The notes under the pieces: model-generated
Database searches by the model: none
Seen by the model: the letters and a program-made list of their open reading frames with translations, nothing else
What the model was told of the DNA's origin: nothing
Shown: piece by piece, positions 41,757 through 49,573 of the stretch
How the letters are laid out: each line of letters opens with the position of its first letter
How positions within the stretch are numbered: position 1 is the first letter of the stretch
Translations under genes and position numbers: made by a program
Origin: a gamma proteobacterium symbiont of Ctena orbiculata
Lineage (GTDB): Bacteria > Pseudomonadota > Gammaproteobacteria > Chromatiales > Chromatiaceae
Direction of reading: 5' to 3'
DNA: 64,000 bases
NCBI GenBank assembly: GCA_003094555.1
Contig: NATW01000116.1
Span: 22,889 to 86,888, forward strand

Positions 41757-43133
41757 TCAGCACTCAACCAGATTGACTGCCAAGCCACCCCTCGATGTCT
41801 CTTTGTATTTGGTTTTCATATCCGCACCGGTCTCACGCATGGTCTTGATGACCTTATCCAGGGACACAAAATGTGAACCGTCGCCCCGCAATGCCATACG
41901 CGCTGCATTTATCGCTTTTACCGCACCCATGGCATTCCGCTCGATGCACGGCACCTGTACCAGTCCACCTACCGGATCGCAGGTTAATCCCAGATTGTGC
42001 TCCATCCCTATCTCAGCAGCATTTTCCACCTGGCGCGGTGTACCGCCCAGCACCTCTGTCAATGCACCCGCTGCCATGGAACAGGCTGCACCAACCTCAC
42101 CCTGACATCCCACCTCCGCACCGGAGATGGAGGCATTCTCTTTGTAGAGGATACCGATTGCTCCGGCGCAAAGCAGGAAACGGATCACACCCTCTTCTGT
42201 TGCACCCGGTGAATACCGCCAAAAGTAGTGGAGTACCGCAGGAATAATCCCGGCGGCGCCATTGGTGGGAGCAGTTACCACCCGGCCACCAGCGGCATTC
42301 TCCTCGTTGACCGCAAGGGCATACAGATTAACCCAGTCCATGGTGCCGAGGGGAACCTGATTGAGCTCCGCATCATGACTGAGCTGTCTGTAGAGCCGCG
42401 GGGCACGCCGCTTGACCTTCAATCCACCCGGTAATACACCTTCGCTTCTGCAGCCTTGCTCCACGCACTGTTGCATGACGCCCCATATGCGTAACAATTG
42501 CTCGCGTATCGCCGCTTCATCACGCCATGCCTTTTCATTCTCCAGCATCAACTGGCTGATGGACAACCCTTGCTCATCACAGACATGCAATAACTCTTCA
42601 CCACTACGGAAAGGGAATTTCAGTACAGTGTTATCCTCGCTGAGAACAACCTCCCCTTGTGCATTCTCCTCAACTACAAAACCACCTCCTATAGAATAAA
42701 AATGGTTTTGCAATAGTTTCTCGCCCTTGTCATCAAAGGCTGAGAACTGCATGCCGTTGGCATGCAGTTTAAGCTGTTTCTTTCGATGAAACTGGAGATC
42801 CTTCTGCATATCGAAGTGCAGACTCAAACCGCTGCTCAGCGTTACTTGTTGCTGCCCCCGAACCGCATCGATACGCTGCGCAATGGTGTGTACATCCACC
42901 GTGGAGGGTGCCTCTCCCATCAATCCAAGCAACAGTGCCTTGTCCGTACCATGCCCCTTGCCGGTCGCGCCCAATGACCCAAAGAGTTCAATTTGCACTC
43001 TTTTCGTGGCGTTTAAATGACCATTATCTGAGAGGATTTCCACGAATCGTTTGGCGGCCAGCATCGGCCCAACGGTATGGGAGCTGGAAGGACCAATGCC
43101 AATTTTAAAGAGATCGAAAACGCTGATTGCCAT
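41757..43133 (-). CDS. sdaA: L-serine ammonia-lyase (L-serine dehydratase), Fe-S type
   Basis: A 458-residue single-chain L-serine dehydratase that converts L-serine to pyruvate and ammonia with a [4Fe-4S] cluster. The N-terminal beta domain begins [21 protein letters not shown], an anion/serine-binding motif. The C-terminal domain has the cluster cysteines within [54 protein letters not shown]. The ending is NLVEC, a C-terminal Cys that in known enzymes occupies the active site as an auto-inhibitory ligand. GAGGAG precedes the ATG. It may use Fe-S clusters made by the nearby suf operon. Whether it is the SdaA or SdaB paralogue cannot be decided. Confidence 0.92.
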   Translation of the reverse strand: MAISVFDLFKIGIGPSSSHTVGPMLAAKRFVEILSDNGHLNATKRVQIELFGSLGATGKGHGTDKALLLGLMGEAPSTVDVHTIAQRIDAVRGQQQVTLSSGLSLHFDMQKDLQFHRKKQLKLHANGMQFSAFDDKGEKLLQNHFYSIGGGFVVEENAQGEVVLSEDNTVLKFPFRSGEELLHVCDEQGLSISQLMLENEKAWRDEAAIREQLLRIWGVMQQCVEQGCRSEGVLPGGLKVKRRAPRLYRQLSHDAELNQVPLGTMDWVNLYALAVNEENAAGGRVVTAPTNGAAGIIPAVLHYFWRYSPGATEEGVIRFLLCAGAIGILYKENASISGAEVGCQGEVGAACSMAAGALTEVLGGTPRQVENAAEIGMEHNLGLTCDPVGGLVQVPCIERNAMGAVKAINAARMALRGDGSHFVSLDKVIKTMRETGADMKTKYKETSRGGLAVNLVEC

Positions 43134-43369
43134 GTCGATAATCTCCTCACAAACTCAAGGCACTTGGTTTTCCCTGTGGCCGACTAGCAGAGGTACAACC
43201 AGAACAGCATCACACACCAACCAGATCATATCTCAAGGCTTATCTCGCTGAAACCGTAAAAACCCTTTGAGATTTAGAGGAGACAGGGGTGGATTGAAAC
43301 GAGGTGGCAGGTATCGACTGCACTCTGAATACCAACGAACTCTATTTTTAAATTAACTCATCCCACCAG

Positions 43370-43783
43370 TCATTTGGCGTTTAAATAGCGGGCGATATCC
43401 AAATCACTCTCAATGACATGATCGATAAGCCAATATTTGAGCGAGGTCAGGGTTTCAATATCAAAACCCCGTTTCCCTTCCTCTATCTCGCGTATCAGAT
43501 CCTTTAACTCCGCCTGCAACAGTGCGTGTTCCCGATGGTGCCTGGTGACATGAGGATAGTCGTGAGCGCGCATAAAGGCCTCCTCATCCCTGAAATGTTG
43601 TCGAGTCTCTTCCTGAAGTTGCAAAACCAGCTCCATTCCGCCACCGTTACCGGCACTGCCCGATCCAGCCGCGTTGATCAGATCGGCGGTCTGATTGACC
43701 AGTTCGACCAAGCGCAGGTGTTGTTGATCGATTTCATCGATCCCCAGATACCAGTCATCGCGCCAACTCAGAAATTTTTTCAT
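43370..43783 (-). CDS. Bacteriohemerythrin 2
   Basis: A 137-residue diiron O2-binding protein paralogous to the one at 16636. It starts MKKFLSWRDDWYLGIDEIDQQH, with ligands DQQHLRL (His), then TRQHFRDEEAFMRAHDYPHVTRHHREHALL, and ends in the C-terminal HIS/Asp motif LIDHVIESDLDIARYL. The helical hemerythrin fold is complete. It is 22 residues shorter at the C-terminus than the other copy and has more Gly/Asn in the loop after helix B (AAGSGSAGNGGGM). It is a single gene flanked by 236 and 815 bases of spacer. Two different hemerythrins may serve different O2 ranges or locations; this is inference. Confidence 0.9.
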   Translation of the reverse strand: MKKFLSWRDDWYLGIDEIDQQHLRLVELVNQTADLINAAGSGSAGNGGGMELVLQLQEETRQHFRDEEAFMRAHDYPHVTRHHREHALLQAELKDLIREIEEGKRGFDIETLTSLKYWLIDHVIESDLDIARYLNAK

Positions 43784-44598
43784 GGAACTGCCACCGCAAA
43801 ATAATAGAGTCCTGTATCAATAAGACATCCTGATGTTACCCCGACACCTCAAACCCACTGAAAGCATCCTCAAGGCCCGGGCAGCCACTCACATAAATAT
43901 GCTTACGAAATACTCCATGCAATGCCATTTCAATACCACTCCTGCCTACTTACAGCACTCTAAGTGTCAATTCAATAGTTACTTTAGCAGCTGACCCGAC
44001 CAGCATTGCACAAGTGCATTGGCTGCGGCCAAAAAGTATTGCATAAGGTTTCAAGGGGGGCGTAATCTCGAGATAGTATGACTCTGCCCTATACAAGATT
44101 CATTCGTAAGTATTAATATTATTATACATCCCTCAATAACACCCTGGTGATGGCTGGCACAATTGCCACACCTGGGCTACGCAAGTATGTAGAATATGTC
44201 CTGCCGGCTGGCATGGATGCGGTTTTTCAGCTATGGTTTACGGATAATCAGGCGTTGGAAATCGATTCGCACGCATCATGCTTGCCGACCAAGAAAAACG
44301 AGAATGGCGCATCGTCACTACAATTTTGAGCTTGTCAACAATCGGGTTACAACAAGTCCCATCAAGGGACTCCCTTCATGTACCAGTATGTACGACCACC
44401 ATGGCATAGCCTACATCTCCAGGTTGATCGTTTCTTGCCGGTGCCGAGTGCCGACAGGATTGCCGCACCGTTCGTTTCATGCCAAACAATTTCTGGCGAG
44501 AGAAAGGACTACATAATTGATTTAGAACCCTGAAAGTACCGGTGCCCATCAGGTGCTCACTTTCAGTGTTATTTTCACCTTAGCTAGCGGACCATACG
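43784..44598. other. 815-base intergenic region before the TRAP permease
   Basis: The place where a TAXI-type TRAP receptor gene would be expected, but I find no protein-like frame. Short frames at 44147 and 44553 have no ribosome-binding site or protein-like composition. It contains the palindrome TGCAC-AA-GTGCA near 44007-44018 and a hairpin at 44530-44566. A decayed gene cannot be excluded. Confidence 0.4.
44530..44566. promoter_or_regulatory. Hairpin upstream of the TRAP permease gene
   Basis: CTGAAAGT (44530-44537) and ACTTTCAG (44559-44566) form a perfect 8-bp stem with a 21-base loop, followed by TGTTATTTT. It lies 33 bases before the TRAP start. It could be an end-of-transcript hairpin, an attenuator, or the leader of a messenger. 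Confidence 0.35.
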
Positions 44599-46326
44599 AT
44601 GCTTTACGAAAAACTACATCGAATCGAACAGGTCATGTTCGACGCCCTGGCGCTGGGACTGGTACTGTTCTACTCCTACTCGGCAGTTTTGGAACCTGCT
44701 GCCACCCAGTACCATCGTGGCATCTATATTATCATCACCTACATGCTTGTGTTCATGCTCTATCGTACTCCCACGGTGTGGGGTCGGGTGTGGGACTACA
44801 TATTGATTGCGGCATCGATCGGTTCCATTGGCTACTGGATTGTTAACTTCGAAGCGATCAACTATCGCGCCGGTGCAGAGACGGAACTCGATAAGTGGAT
44901 TGCCATGGTCGGGGTGCTGATCGGTGTTGAGCTCGCAAGACGGGTGGTCGGCAGCGTGTTTGTCATCATCGGTGCGGTCATGCTGCTCTACGGCGTGTAT
45001 GGCGAATATGCCCCGGAGTTGATCTCCCATGCAGGGGATACCTTTCCGGACCTCTGTACTAGCATCTTCTATAAGAGTGACGGGGTATTCGGCATCATGG
45101 CCAATGTGCTGGCTACCTATATCATTCTGTTCGTTATTTTCGGCGCCTTCCTGGAGAAGAGTGGCGCGCAGCGCTTTTTCATCGATTTCCCCCTGGCCGC
45201 CGTCGGCCACAAGATCGGCGGCCCAGCCAAGGTCTCTGTCATCGCTTCAGGGCTGTTCGGCTCCATCTCCGGCAGCGCCATCGCGAATACCGTCTCCACT
45301 GGCGCCTTTACCATTCCGATGATGAAAAAGGCCGGGTTCAGACCCCATGTGGCGGGCGGCATCGAACCGGCCGCCTCCATCGGCGGCATGTTCATGCCAC
45401 CGATCATGGGAGCCGGTGGTTTTATCATGGCGGAACTCACCGGCGTACCCTATTCCACCATCATGCTGGTGGCGATCTTCCCGGCCCTGATGTACTTCTT
45501 CAGTGTCTTCGTCATGGTCCACTATGAGGCCAAACGTTTCAATATCGTCGGTGAGAAGTCGAAAGAGAGCGCCAAGGAGATCCTCAAGAAGGAGTGGTTC
45601 TATGTCCTGCCGTTGGTGATTATCACCATCTTCATGCTGCTCGGTTACTCACCCGGCTACTCGGCCATCCTGGGCGTCGTTTCCTGCATCGTCGTCAGCT
45701 GGTTCCGCAAGGATACCCGCATCGACCTGAAAGGCTTTATGATTGCCTCACGCGCCGGCGCGGAATCGAGTCTGAAGATCGGCGCCACGGTCGGCGTGAT
45801 CGGTATTATCATTGGTGTACTGACCTACAGCGGCCTGGTGCTGACCTTTGCCGATATCGTCATCGAACTCGCCGATGGCAAACTCTGGCTGACCATCCTG
45901 TTGATCGCCCTCGCCTCGCTGATTCTCGGCATGGGCGTCCCGGTCACCGCCGCCTACCTTATCACTGCGGTGGTGGCGGTACCCGCACTCACAGAATTGG
46001 GGGTCAATCCCATCGCTGCGCATATGATCGTCTACTGGCTGTCACAGGACTCCAACATCACGCCGCCAGTCTGTATCGCCGCCTTCGCCGGTGCCACCAT
46101 TGCCAAGGCAAACATGTGGAAGACCGCTTTCACATCGTTTAAATTCGCCAAGTTTCTCTACCTTGGCCCTTTCCTGTTCGGCTATGTGCCCGGTTTTTCG
46201 TTGGACGGCTCGGTCAGGGATATCGCAGTCACCTTCATACTGATCCTCATCGGTACCTACGGCTACGCCTGGTTGCTCAGTGGTATCTGGCTGGACTGGT
46301 TCAAAAAATCACCGGTAAAGACCTGA
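44599..46326 (+). CDS. Fused TRAP transporter permease (DctQM), TAXI-associated type
   Basis: A 575-residue integral membrane protein joining the small (DctQ-like, about the first 130-150 residues) and large (DctM-like) TRAP permease subunits. Many TM segments are visible. The DctM part has GGPAKVSVIASGLFGSISGSAIANTVSTGAFTIPMMKKAG, AASIGGMFMPPIMGAGGFIMAELTGVPY, LIALASLILGMGVPVTAAYLITAVVAVPAL and SNITPPVCIAAFAGATIAKANMWKTAFTSFKFA. These are typical of fused permeases that work with TAXI-family substrate receptors. It uses a sodium or proton gradient to import an organic acid or amino-acid-like solute. No receptor gene is in the window. A universal-stress-protein gene follows after 17 bases, as is common for TRAP systems. 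Confidence 0.92.
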   Translation: MLYEKLHRIEQVMFDALALGLVLFYSYSAVLEPAATQYHRGIYIIITYMLVFMLYRTPTVWGRVWDYILIAASIGSIGYWIVNFEAINYRAGAETELDKWIAMVGVLIGVELARRVVGSVFVIIGAVMLLYGVYGEYAPELISHAGDTFPDLCTSIFYKSDGVFGIMANVLATYIILFVIFGAFLEKSGAQRFFIDFPLAAVGHKIGGPAKVSVIASGLFGSISGSAIANTVSTGAFTIPMMKKAGFRPHVAGGIEPAASIGGMFMPPIMGAGGFIMAELTGVPYSTIMLVAIFPALMYFFSVFVMVHYEAKRFNIVGEKSKESAKEILKKEWFYVLPLVIITIFMLLGYSPGYSAILGVVSCIVVSWFRKDTRIDLKGFMIASRAGAESSLKIGATVGVIGIIIGVLTYSGLVLTFADIVIELADGKLWLTILLIALASLILGMGVPVTAAYLITAVVAVPALTELGVNPIAAHMIVYWLSQDSNITPPVCIAAFAGATIAKANMWKTAFTSFKFAKFLYLGPFLFGYVPGFSLDGSVRDIAVTFILILIGTYGYAWLLSGIWLDWFKKSPVKT

Positions 46327-46343
46327 AATAAAGAGATCCGAAT

Positions 46344-46874
46344 ATGCCAAACAAAAAACTCCCCCGGATCGGCTACAACAAGATCCTCTATGTCACCGAT
46401 CTCTCGGAAGAGGGACGCCAGGCCTTTCCCCACGCCGCCAGCCTGGCCAATATCTACTCCGCCGAACTGACCGTGTTTCACGTGGTGGAATCCCGTGAGT
46501 TCGAAAAGTTTCTCGAAGGCTACTTCAATGAGGAGCTGTGGAACGAGATCAGGAACCGTAATGTGGAAGAGGCAAGAGAGATCCTGGTCAAGCGCAAACG
46601 GGGTGATGCCTCTATCAAGGACGATGTCCAGCAGTTCTGCGAAGACACCATGGAGAGTGGCGAAAGCGAATCCTACGTCACCTACGATGTAATCGTGGAT
46701 ATTGGCGAACCGGGGGACAGAATCGTGGAAAAGGCACATGCTGGCGGCTACGACCTGGTGGTCATCGGCAAGCGCGGTCGTGGCATACTACGCGGCGGCC
46801 TGATGGGGGACACCGCACGTCGGGTCATTCGTCACTCCAAGGTGCCGGTGATGGTGATACCTATTTCGGAATGA
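46344..46874 (+). CDS. Universal stress protein linked to the TRAP transporter
   Basis: A 176-residue UspA-family protein. The N-terminal strand is NKILYVTDLSEEGRQAFPHAA and the C-terminal ATP-binding loop is VVIGKRGRGILRGGLMGDTARRVIRHSKVPVMVIPI. The standard ATP motif is G-2x-G-9x-G-[S/T]; here the last position is Asp (MGDTARRVI), so ATP binding may be changed or absent. A helical insert of about 45 residues (EKFLEGYFNEELWNEIRNRNVEEAREIL) is longer than in the common type. The gene follows the TRAP permease by 17 bases, as does teaD in the TeaABC ectoine transporter, where this protein regulates transport. A similar control of this TRAP permease is likely but inferred. Confidence 0.88.
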   Translation: MPNKKLPRIGYNKILYVTDLSEEGRQAFPHAASLANIYSAELTVFHVVESREFEKFLEGYFNEELWNEIRNRNVEEAREILVKRKRGDASIKDDVQQFCEDTMESGESESYVTYDVIVDIGEPGDRIVEKAHAGGYDLVVIGKRGRGILRGGLMGDTARRVIRHSKVPVMVIPISE

Positions 46875-47024
46875 ACTGGATCAGCCATCAGACGTCTACT
46901 TGTCAGCGAGAATCACTCATTTCACGACTCACCGCAACATCGATGTTGTTGGAAGTAGTATGGGGGCAATCGATCGGCTAGAATTGCTTGTTTCAACTCC
47001 ATCCTAGTCACGAGGAATCCCAAC

Positions 47025-47996
47025 GTGTTTCGCGAACAATTGAAAGTCCTTGACTGCACCATTCGGGACGGCGGTCTTATCAACAACTACCATTTTACCG
47101 ATGATTTCGTAAAGGCGGTCTATCGCGCAGCCTGTGATTCCGGTGTGGATATTATCGAACTGGGCAAGAAACTCGCCGTCAGCGAGGAGTACAGTCACGA
47201 TAAATTCGGCAAGTGGAACTTCTGTGACGACGATGACCTGAAAATGATCATCGACTCCCATGAATGTGAAAATCCCCCCCTGGTGGCTGTGATGTTCGAT
47301 ATCGGCCGGGTCGATTTCAGTAGCTTGAAACCCAGGGACCAAAGCCCCTTCGACATGGCACGCGTGGCCTGCTATGTACCCGACATCGACAAGGGGCTGG
47401 ATCTGGTCAAACGCTCAAAGGATATGGGGTATGAGACCACCGTCAATATCATGGCCTGCTCTGCCGCCATTCGTAGCGAATTGATCGAAGCCCTCAACCA
47501 GGTTGAAGAGACACCGGAACTCGACTACCTCTACCTGGTCGACAGCTACGGTGCCTTCTATTCGGAACAGGTGACCGACTACCTCAATCTGTATAAAAAA
47601 TATGCCCCGAGCAAGGAGTTGGGCTTTCACGCCCACAACAATCAGCAACTCGCTTTTTCCAACACCCAACAGGCCATTATCGACGGGGTCAATCTTCTCG
47701 ACGCGACCATCAATGGCATCGGCCGCGGGGCCGGTAATTGCAACCTTGAGTTGCTGCTCAATTTCCTGAAGAATCCCAAGTTCGATGTGGAACCGATCTA
47801 CAAGGCGATCCAGGAGGAATTCGTACCTCTGCGCAACGAGATCGAATGGGGATTCAACGATATCTATGGCATCAGCGGCCATCTCAATCAACACCCCCGC
47901 GCCGCCATGAGACGACGCGCCGACAAGGAAAACTGCGATCGCTGCTACGATTTTCTGATCGAGCAGAGCCGCTTGGACGAAGGCATCATATCCTGA
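47025..47996 (+). CDS. DRE-TIM aldolase-fold protein (HMG-CoA lyase-like/DmpG-like)
   Basis: A 323-residue DRE-TIM metallolyase. The first motif is VLDCTIRDGGLINNYHF, with the DRE motif in the form IRDGG. The divalent-metal ligands are in LGFHAHNNQQLAFSN. ATINGIGRGAGNCNLELLL is the typical glycine-rich end. Proteins of this length with IRDGG and HAHNN occur as aldolase catalytic-domain proteins related to 4-hydroxy-2-oxovalerate aldolase and isopropylmalate or HMG synthases, but a DmpG communication domain is missing here. Start GTG at 47025 with GAGG upstream. The C-terminal residues DKENCDRCYDFLIEQ are unusual. It is a single gene and its product is not known. Confidence 0.75.
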   Translation: MFREQLKVLDCTIRDGGLINNYHFTDDFVKAVYRAACDSGVDIIELGKKLAVSEEYSHDKFGKWNFCDDDDLKMIIDSHECENPPLVAVMFDIGRVDFSSLKPRDQSPFDMARVACYVPDIDKGLDLVKRSKDMGYETTVNIMACSAAIRSELIEALNQVEETPELDYLYLVDSYGAFYSEQVTDYLNLYKKYAPSKELGFHAHNNQQLAFSNTQQAIIDGVNLLDATINGIGRGAGNCNLELLLNFLKNPKFDVEPIYKAIQEEFVPLRNEIEWGFNDIYGISGHLNQHPRAAMRRRADKENCDRCYDFLIEQSRLDEGIIS

Positions 47997-48019
47997 TTGT
48001 CGTCACCATCCTCACAAAC

Positions 48020-48041
48020 CTCCCCGACATCTGTCGGGGAG
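48020..48041. terminator. 10-bp hairpin after the aldolase gene
   Basis: CTCCCCGACA and TGTCGGGGAG pair perfectly with a 2-base centre, 24 bases behind the aldolase stop codon. It lacks a T-run. A terminator-like or stabilising hairpin. Confidence 0.5.
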
Positions 48042-48072
48042 TGCGTAACACCTCGACCAACTTGGCGCAAAC

Positions 48073-48329
48073 CTACGCGTACCGCTGATCGATAATCCAA
48101 CTCATAAAATCCTTTCGCGCTTCATGATCTGCCTTGATCCACCGATAGCGTAACTTCTCAGCCGCACCATCGACTGACTGGGCGTTACCAACTGCATCCC
48201 CTTTCTTTACAATAGCGCTGTATATATGCGCAGGCTATTGAGCAGGTTGGCGGCAAATCACTTGACTGCCGCCAACCGCAATTTCCAGATATAACCGGTT
48301 CCCGGCAGTTTTTCACTCATATCAGACAT
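48073..48329 (-). pseudogene. Possible decayed small gene (strong ribosome-binding site, internal stop and frame change)
   Basis: AGGAGG (48338-48343) is 8 bases before an ATG at 48329 on the minus strand. The frame is MSDMSEKLPGTGYIWKLRLA..., 23 residues, then TGA at 48258-48260. The stop lies in the loop of a perfect 9-bp hairpin (48247-48255 with 48267-48275). In another frame, a protein-like stretch of 53 codons (48234-48073; it includes EKLRYRWIKADHEARKDF) ends in TAG. Together they look like one small gene of about 80 residues broken by a stop and frame change. Alternatively, the first 23 codons are a real short peptide or leader. No family was recognised. Confidence 0.35.
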
Positions 48330-48776
48330 GACTTGATCCTCCTCTTTACGTGGATAAAAGCTATCTAAATATGCGTGTTGTATTACGGCTAATAAGAGAG
48401 ACGATTTTCTAATCGGTTATGATGTTCAGAGATGCGCTGACTCTACCCCTATCTACGCCTGTCCAGGCACTTTAGATTCAGCCAGGCATTCTCTTGTCCA
48501 TATGGCCCGGGTGTAATCAAGATCAACGACTATTTCCATGAATAATATGAGGTTAAACAGGCTTGATCACATGTCATTGCCATGCCATTACATTTATGCT
48601 GAGATAGAAATCTTTAATAATAAGGCGGACCATGATCTGCACCCTCGCGCTGAACGGCATGCACCGGTCAACATCAGTTTCTCAGGCGTACTGGTAACTA
48701 TCGCTGCACTCGAGCATTGCGGGTCTAGTGATCCTGCACAGATAACAAATAAACAACCATAAAGAGGAGACAAGCG

Positions 48777-49499
48777 ATGGGACGTGTAGCATTAGTGACT
48801 GGAGGTACCCGCGGCATTGGCGAAGCCATCTGTGTAGCACTCAAGGATGCGGGTTACACGGTTTGCGCCAACTATGGCGGCAATGAAGAGGCAGCAAAGG
48901 CGTTCACGGAACGCACCGGCATAGCGGCCTACAAGTTCGACGTCAGTGATTTTGATGCGGTTGAGGCAGGCATTGCAAAGATCGAAACAGAGATCGGTCC
49001 CGTTGATATCTTGGTCAACAATGCCGGCATCACCCGCGACGGCACCATGCATAAGATGAACTTTGACAAGTGGGACAAGGTCATCCAGACCAACCTGGCC
49101 TCCTGTTTCAATACCTGCCATGCGGTGATCAACGGCATGCGTGAGCGGGGCTTCGGACGCATCGTCAATGTTGGCTCAGTGAATGGCCAGGCGGGGCAAT
49201 ACGGTCAGGTCAACTATGCCGCGGCGAAATCGGGCATCCATGGTTTCACCAAGGCCCTGGCCCTTGAGGGCGCCACCAAAGGCATTACCGTGAATGCCGT
49301 GGCACCGGGTTATGTGGCGACCGACATGGTGCGCGCCGTACCGGAGGATATCCTGGCGAAAATCATCAAGACGATTCCTGTTGGCCGCCTGGGAGAGCCG
49401 GAGGATATTGCCCGTTCCGTACTCTTCCTGGTCGCAGACGACGCAAGCTTCATCACCGGTTCGACCCTATCGGTCAACGGCGGCCAGCATATGTATTGA
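48777..49499 (+). CDS. phaB: Acetoacetyl-CoA reductase PhaB (SDR family)
   Basis: A 240-residue short-chain dehydrogenase. The NADP-binding loop is VTGGTRGIGEAI, the structural NNAG motif is LVNNAGITRDG, the catalytic Ser is in VNVGSVNGQAGQYGQ, and Tyr/Lys are in YAAAKSG. The C-terminal part (PVGRLGEPEDIARSVLFLVADDASFITGSTLSVNGGQHMY) closely follows PhaB proteins, which end in NGGLYM or NGGQYM-like residues. It reduces acetoacetyl-CoA to (R)-3-hydroxybutyryl-CoA for polyhydroxybutyrate. FabG is a relative, but the HKMNFDKWD and GQVNYAAAK details favour PhaB. GAGGAG lies upstream. No phaA or phaC is in the window. Confidence 0.9.
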   Translation: MGRVALVTGGTRGIGEAICVALKDAGYTVCANYGGNEEAAKAFTERTGIAAYKFDVSDFDAVEAGIAKIETEIGPVDILVNNAGITRDGTMHKMNFDKWDKVIQTNLASCFNTCHAVINGMRERGFGRIVNVGSVNGQAGQYGQVNYAAAKSGIHGFTKALALEGATKGITVNAVAPGYVATDMVRAVPEDILAKIIKTIPVGRLGEPEDIARSVLFLVADDASFITGSTLSVNGGQHMY

Positions 49500-49503
49500 G
49501 TGT

Positions 49504-49541
49504 CGCAAATGAAACGCAAATTTGTTTAGCTATACTAAACA
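49504..49541. repeat. CGCAAATGAAACGCAAAT repeat and hairpin between phaB and the RND gene
   Basis: 49504-49521 carries the repeat motif seen at 22472 and 26211. It is followed by TGTTTAG-CTATA-CTAAACA (49523-49541), a perfect 7-bp stem between two convergent genes. The hairpin may act as a terminator. Confidence 0.5.
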
Positions 49542-49573
49542 GCCGGTAAGTGAGTTGCCATTTAAGTGTTTAG

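Larger units (their letters stand above)
47997..48776. other. 780-base intergenic region with decayed coding remnant
   Basis: Holds a 10-bp palindrome right after the aldolase gene (48020-48041), the putative decayed minus-strand small gene (48073-48329), and an otherwise featureless AT-rich segment to the phaB ribosome-binding site (AGAGGAG at about 48763). The short frame at 48538 has no convincing support. Confidence 0.5.

Noticed and set aside
43134..43369. Riboswitch in the leader of sdaA
   Set aside because: A weak stem TCTCAAAGG / CCTTGAGA is present, but no glycine or other riboswitch core motif could be matched.
44147..44329. Possible remnant of a TAXI receptor upstream of the TRAP permease
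   Set aside because: The translation shows no TAXI motif or signal peptide; I cannot support a pseudogene.
44553..44846. Frame overlapping the start of the TRAP permease
   Set aside because: Out of frame with the clear permease; no protein pattern.
48538..48762. 74-codon plus-strand frame before phaB
   Set aside because: No ribosome-binding site and mixed composition; runs through the phaB promoter region.
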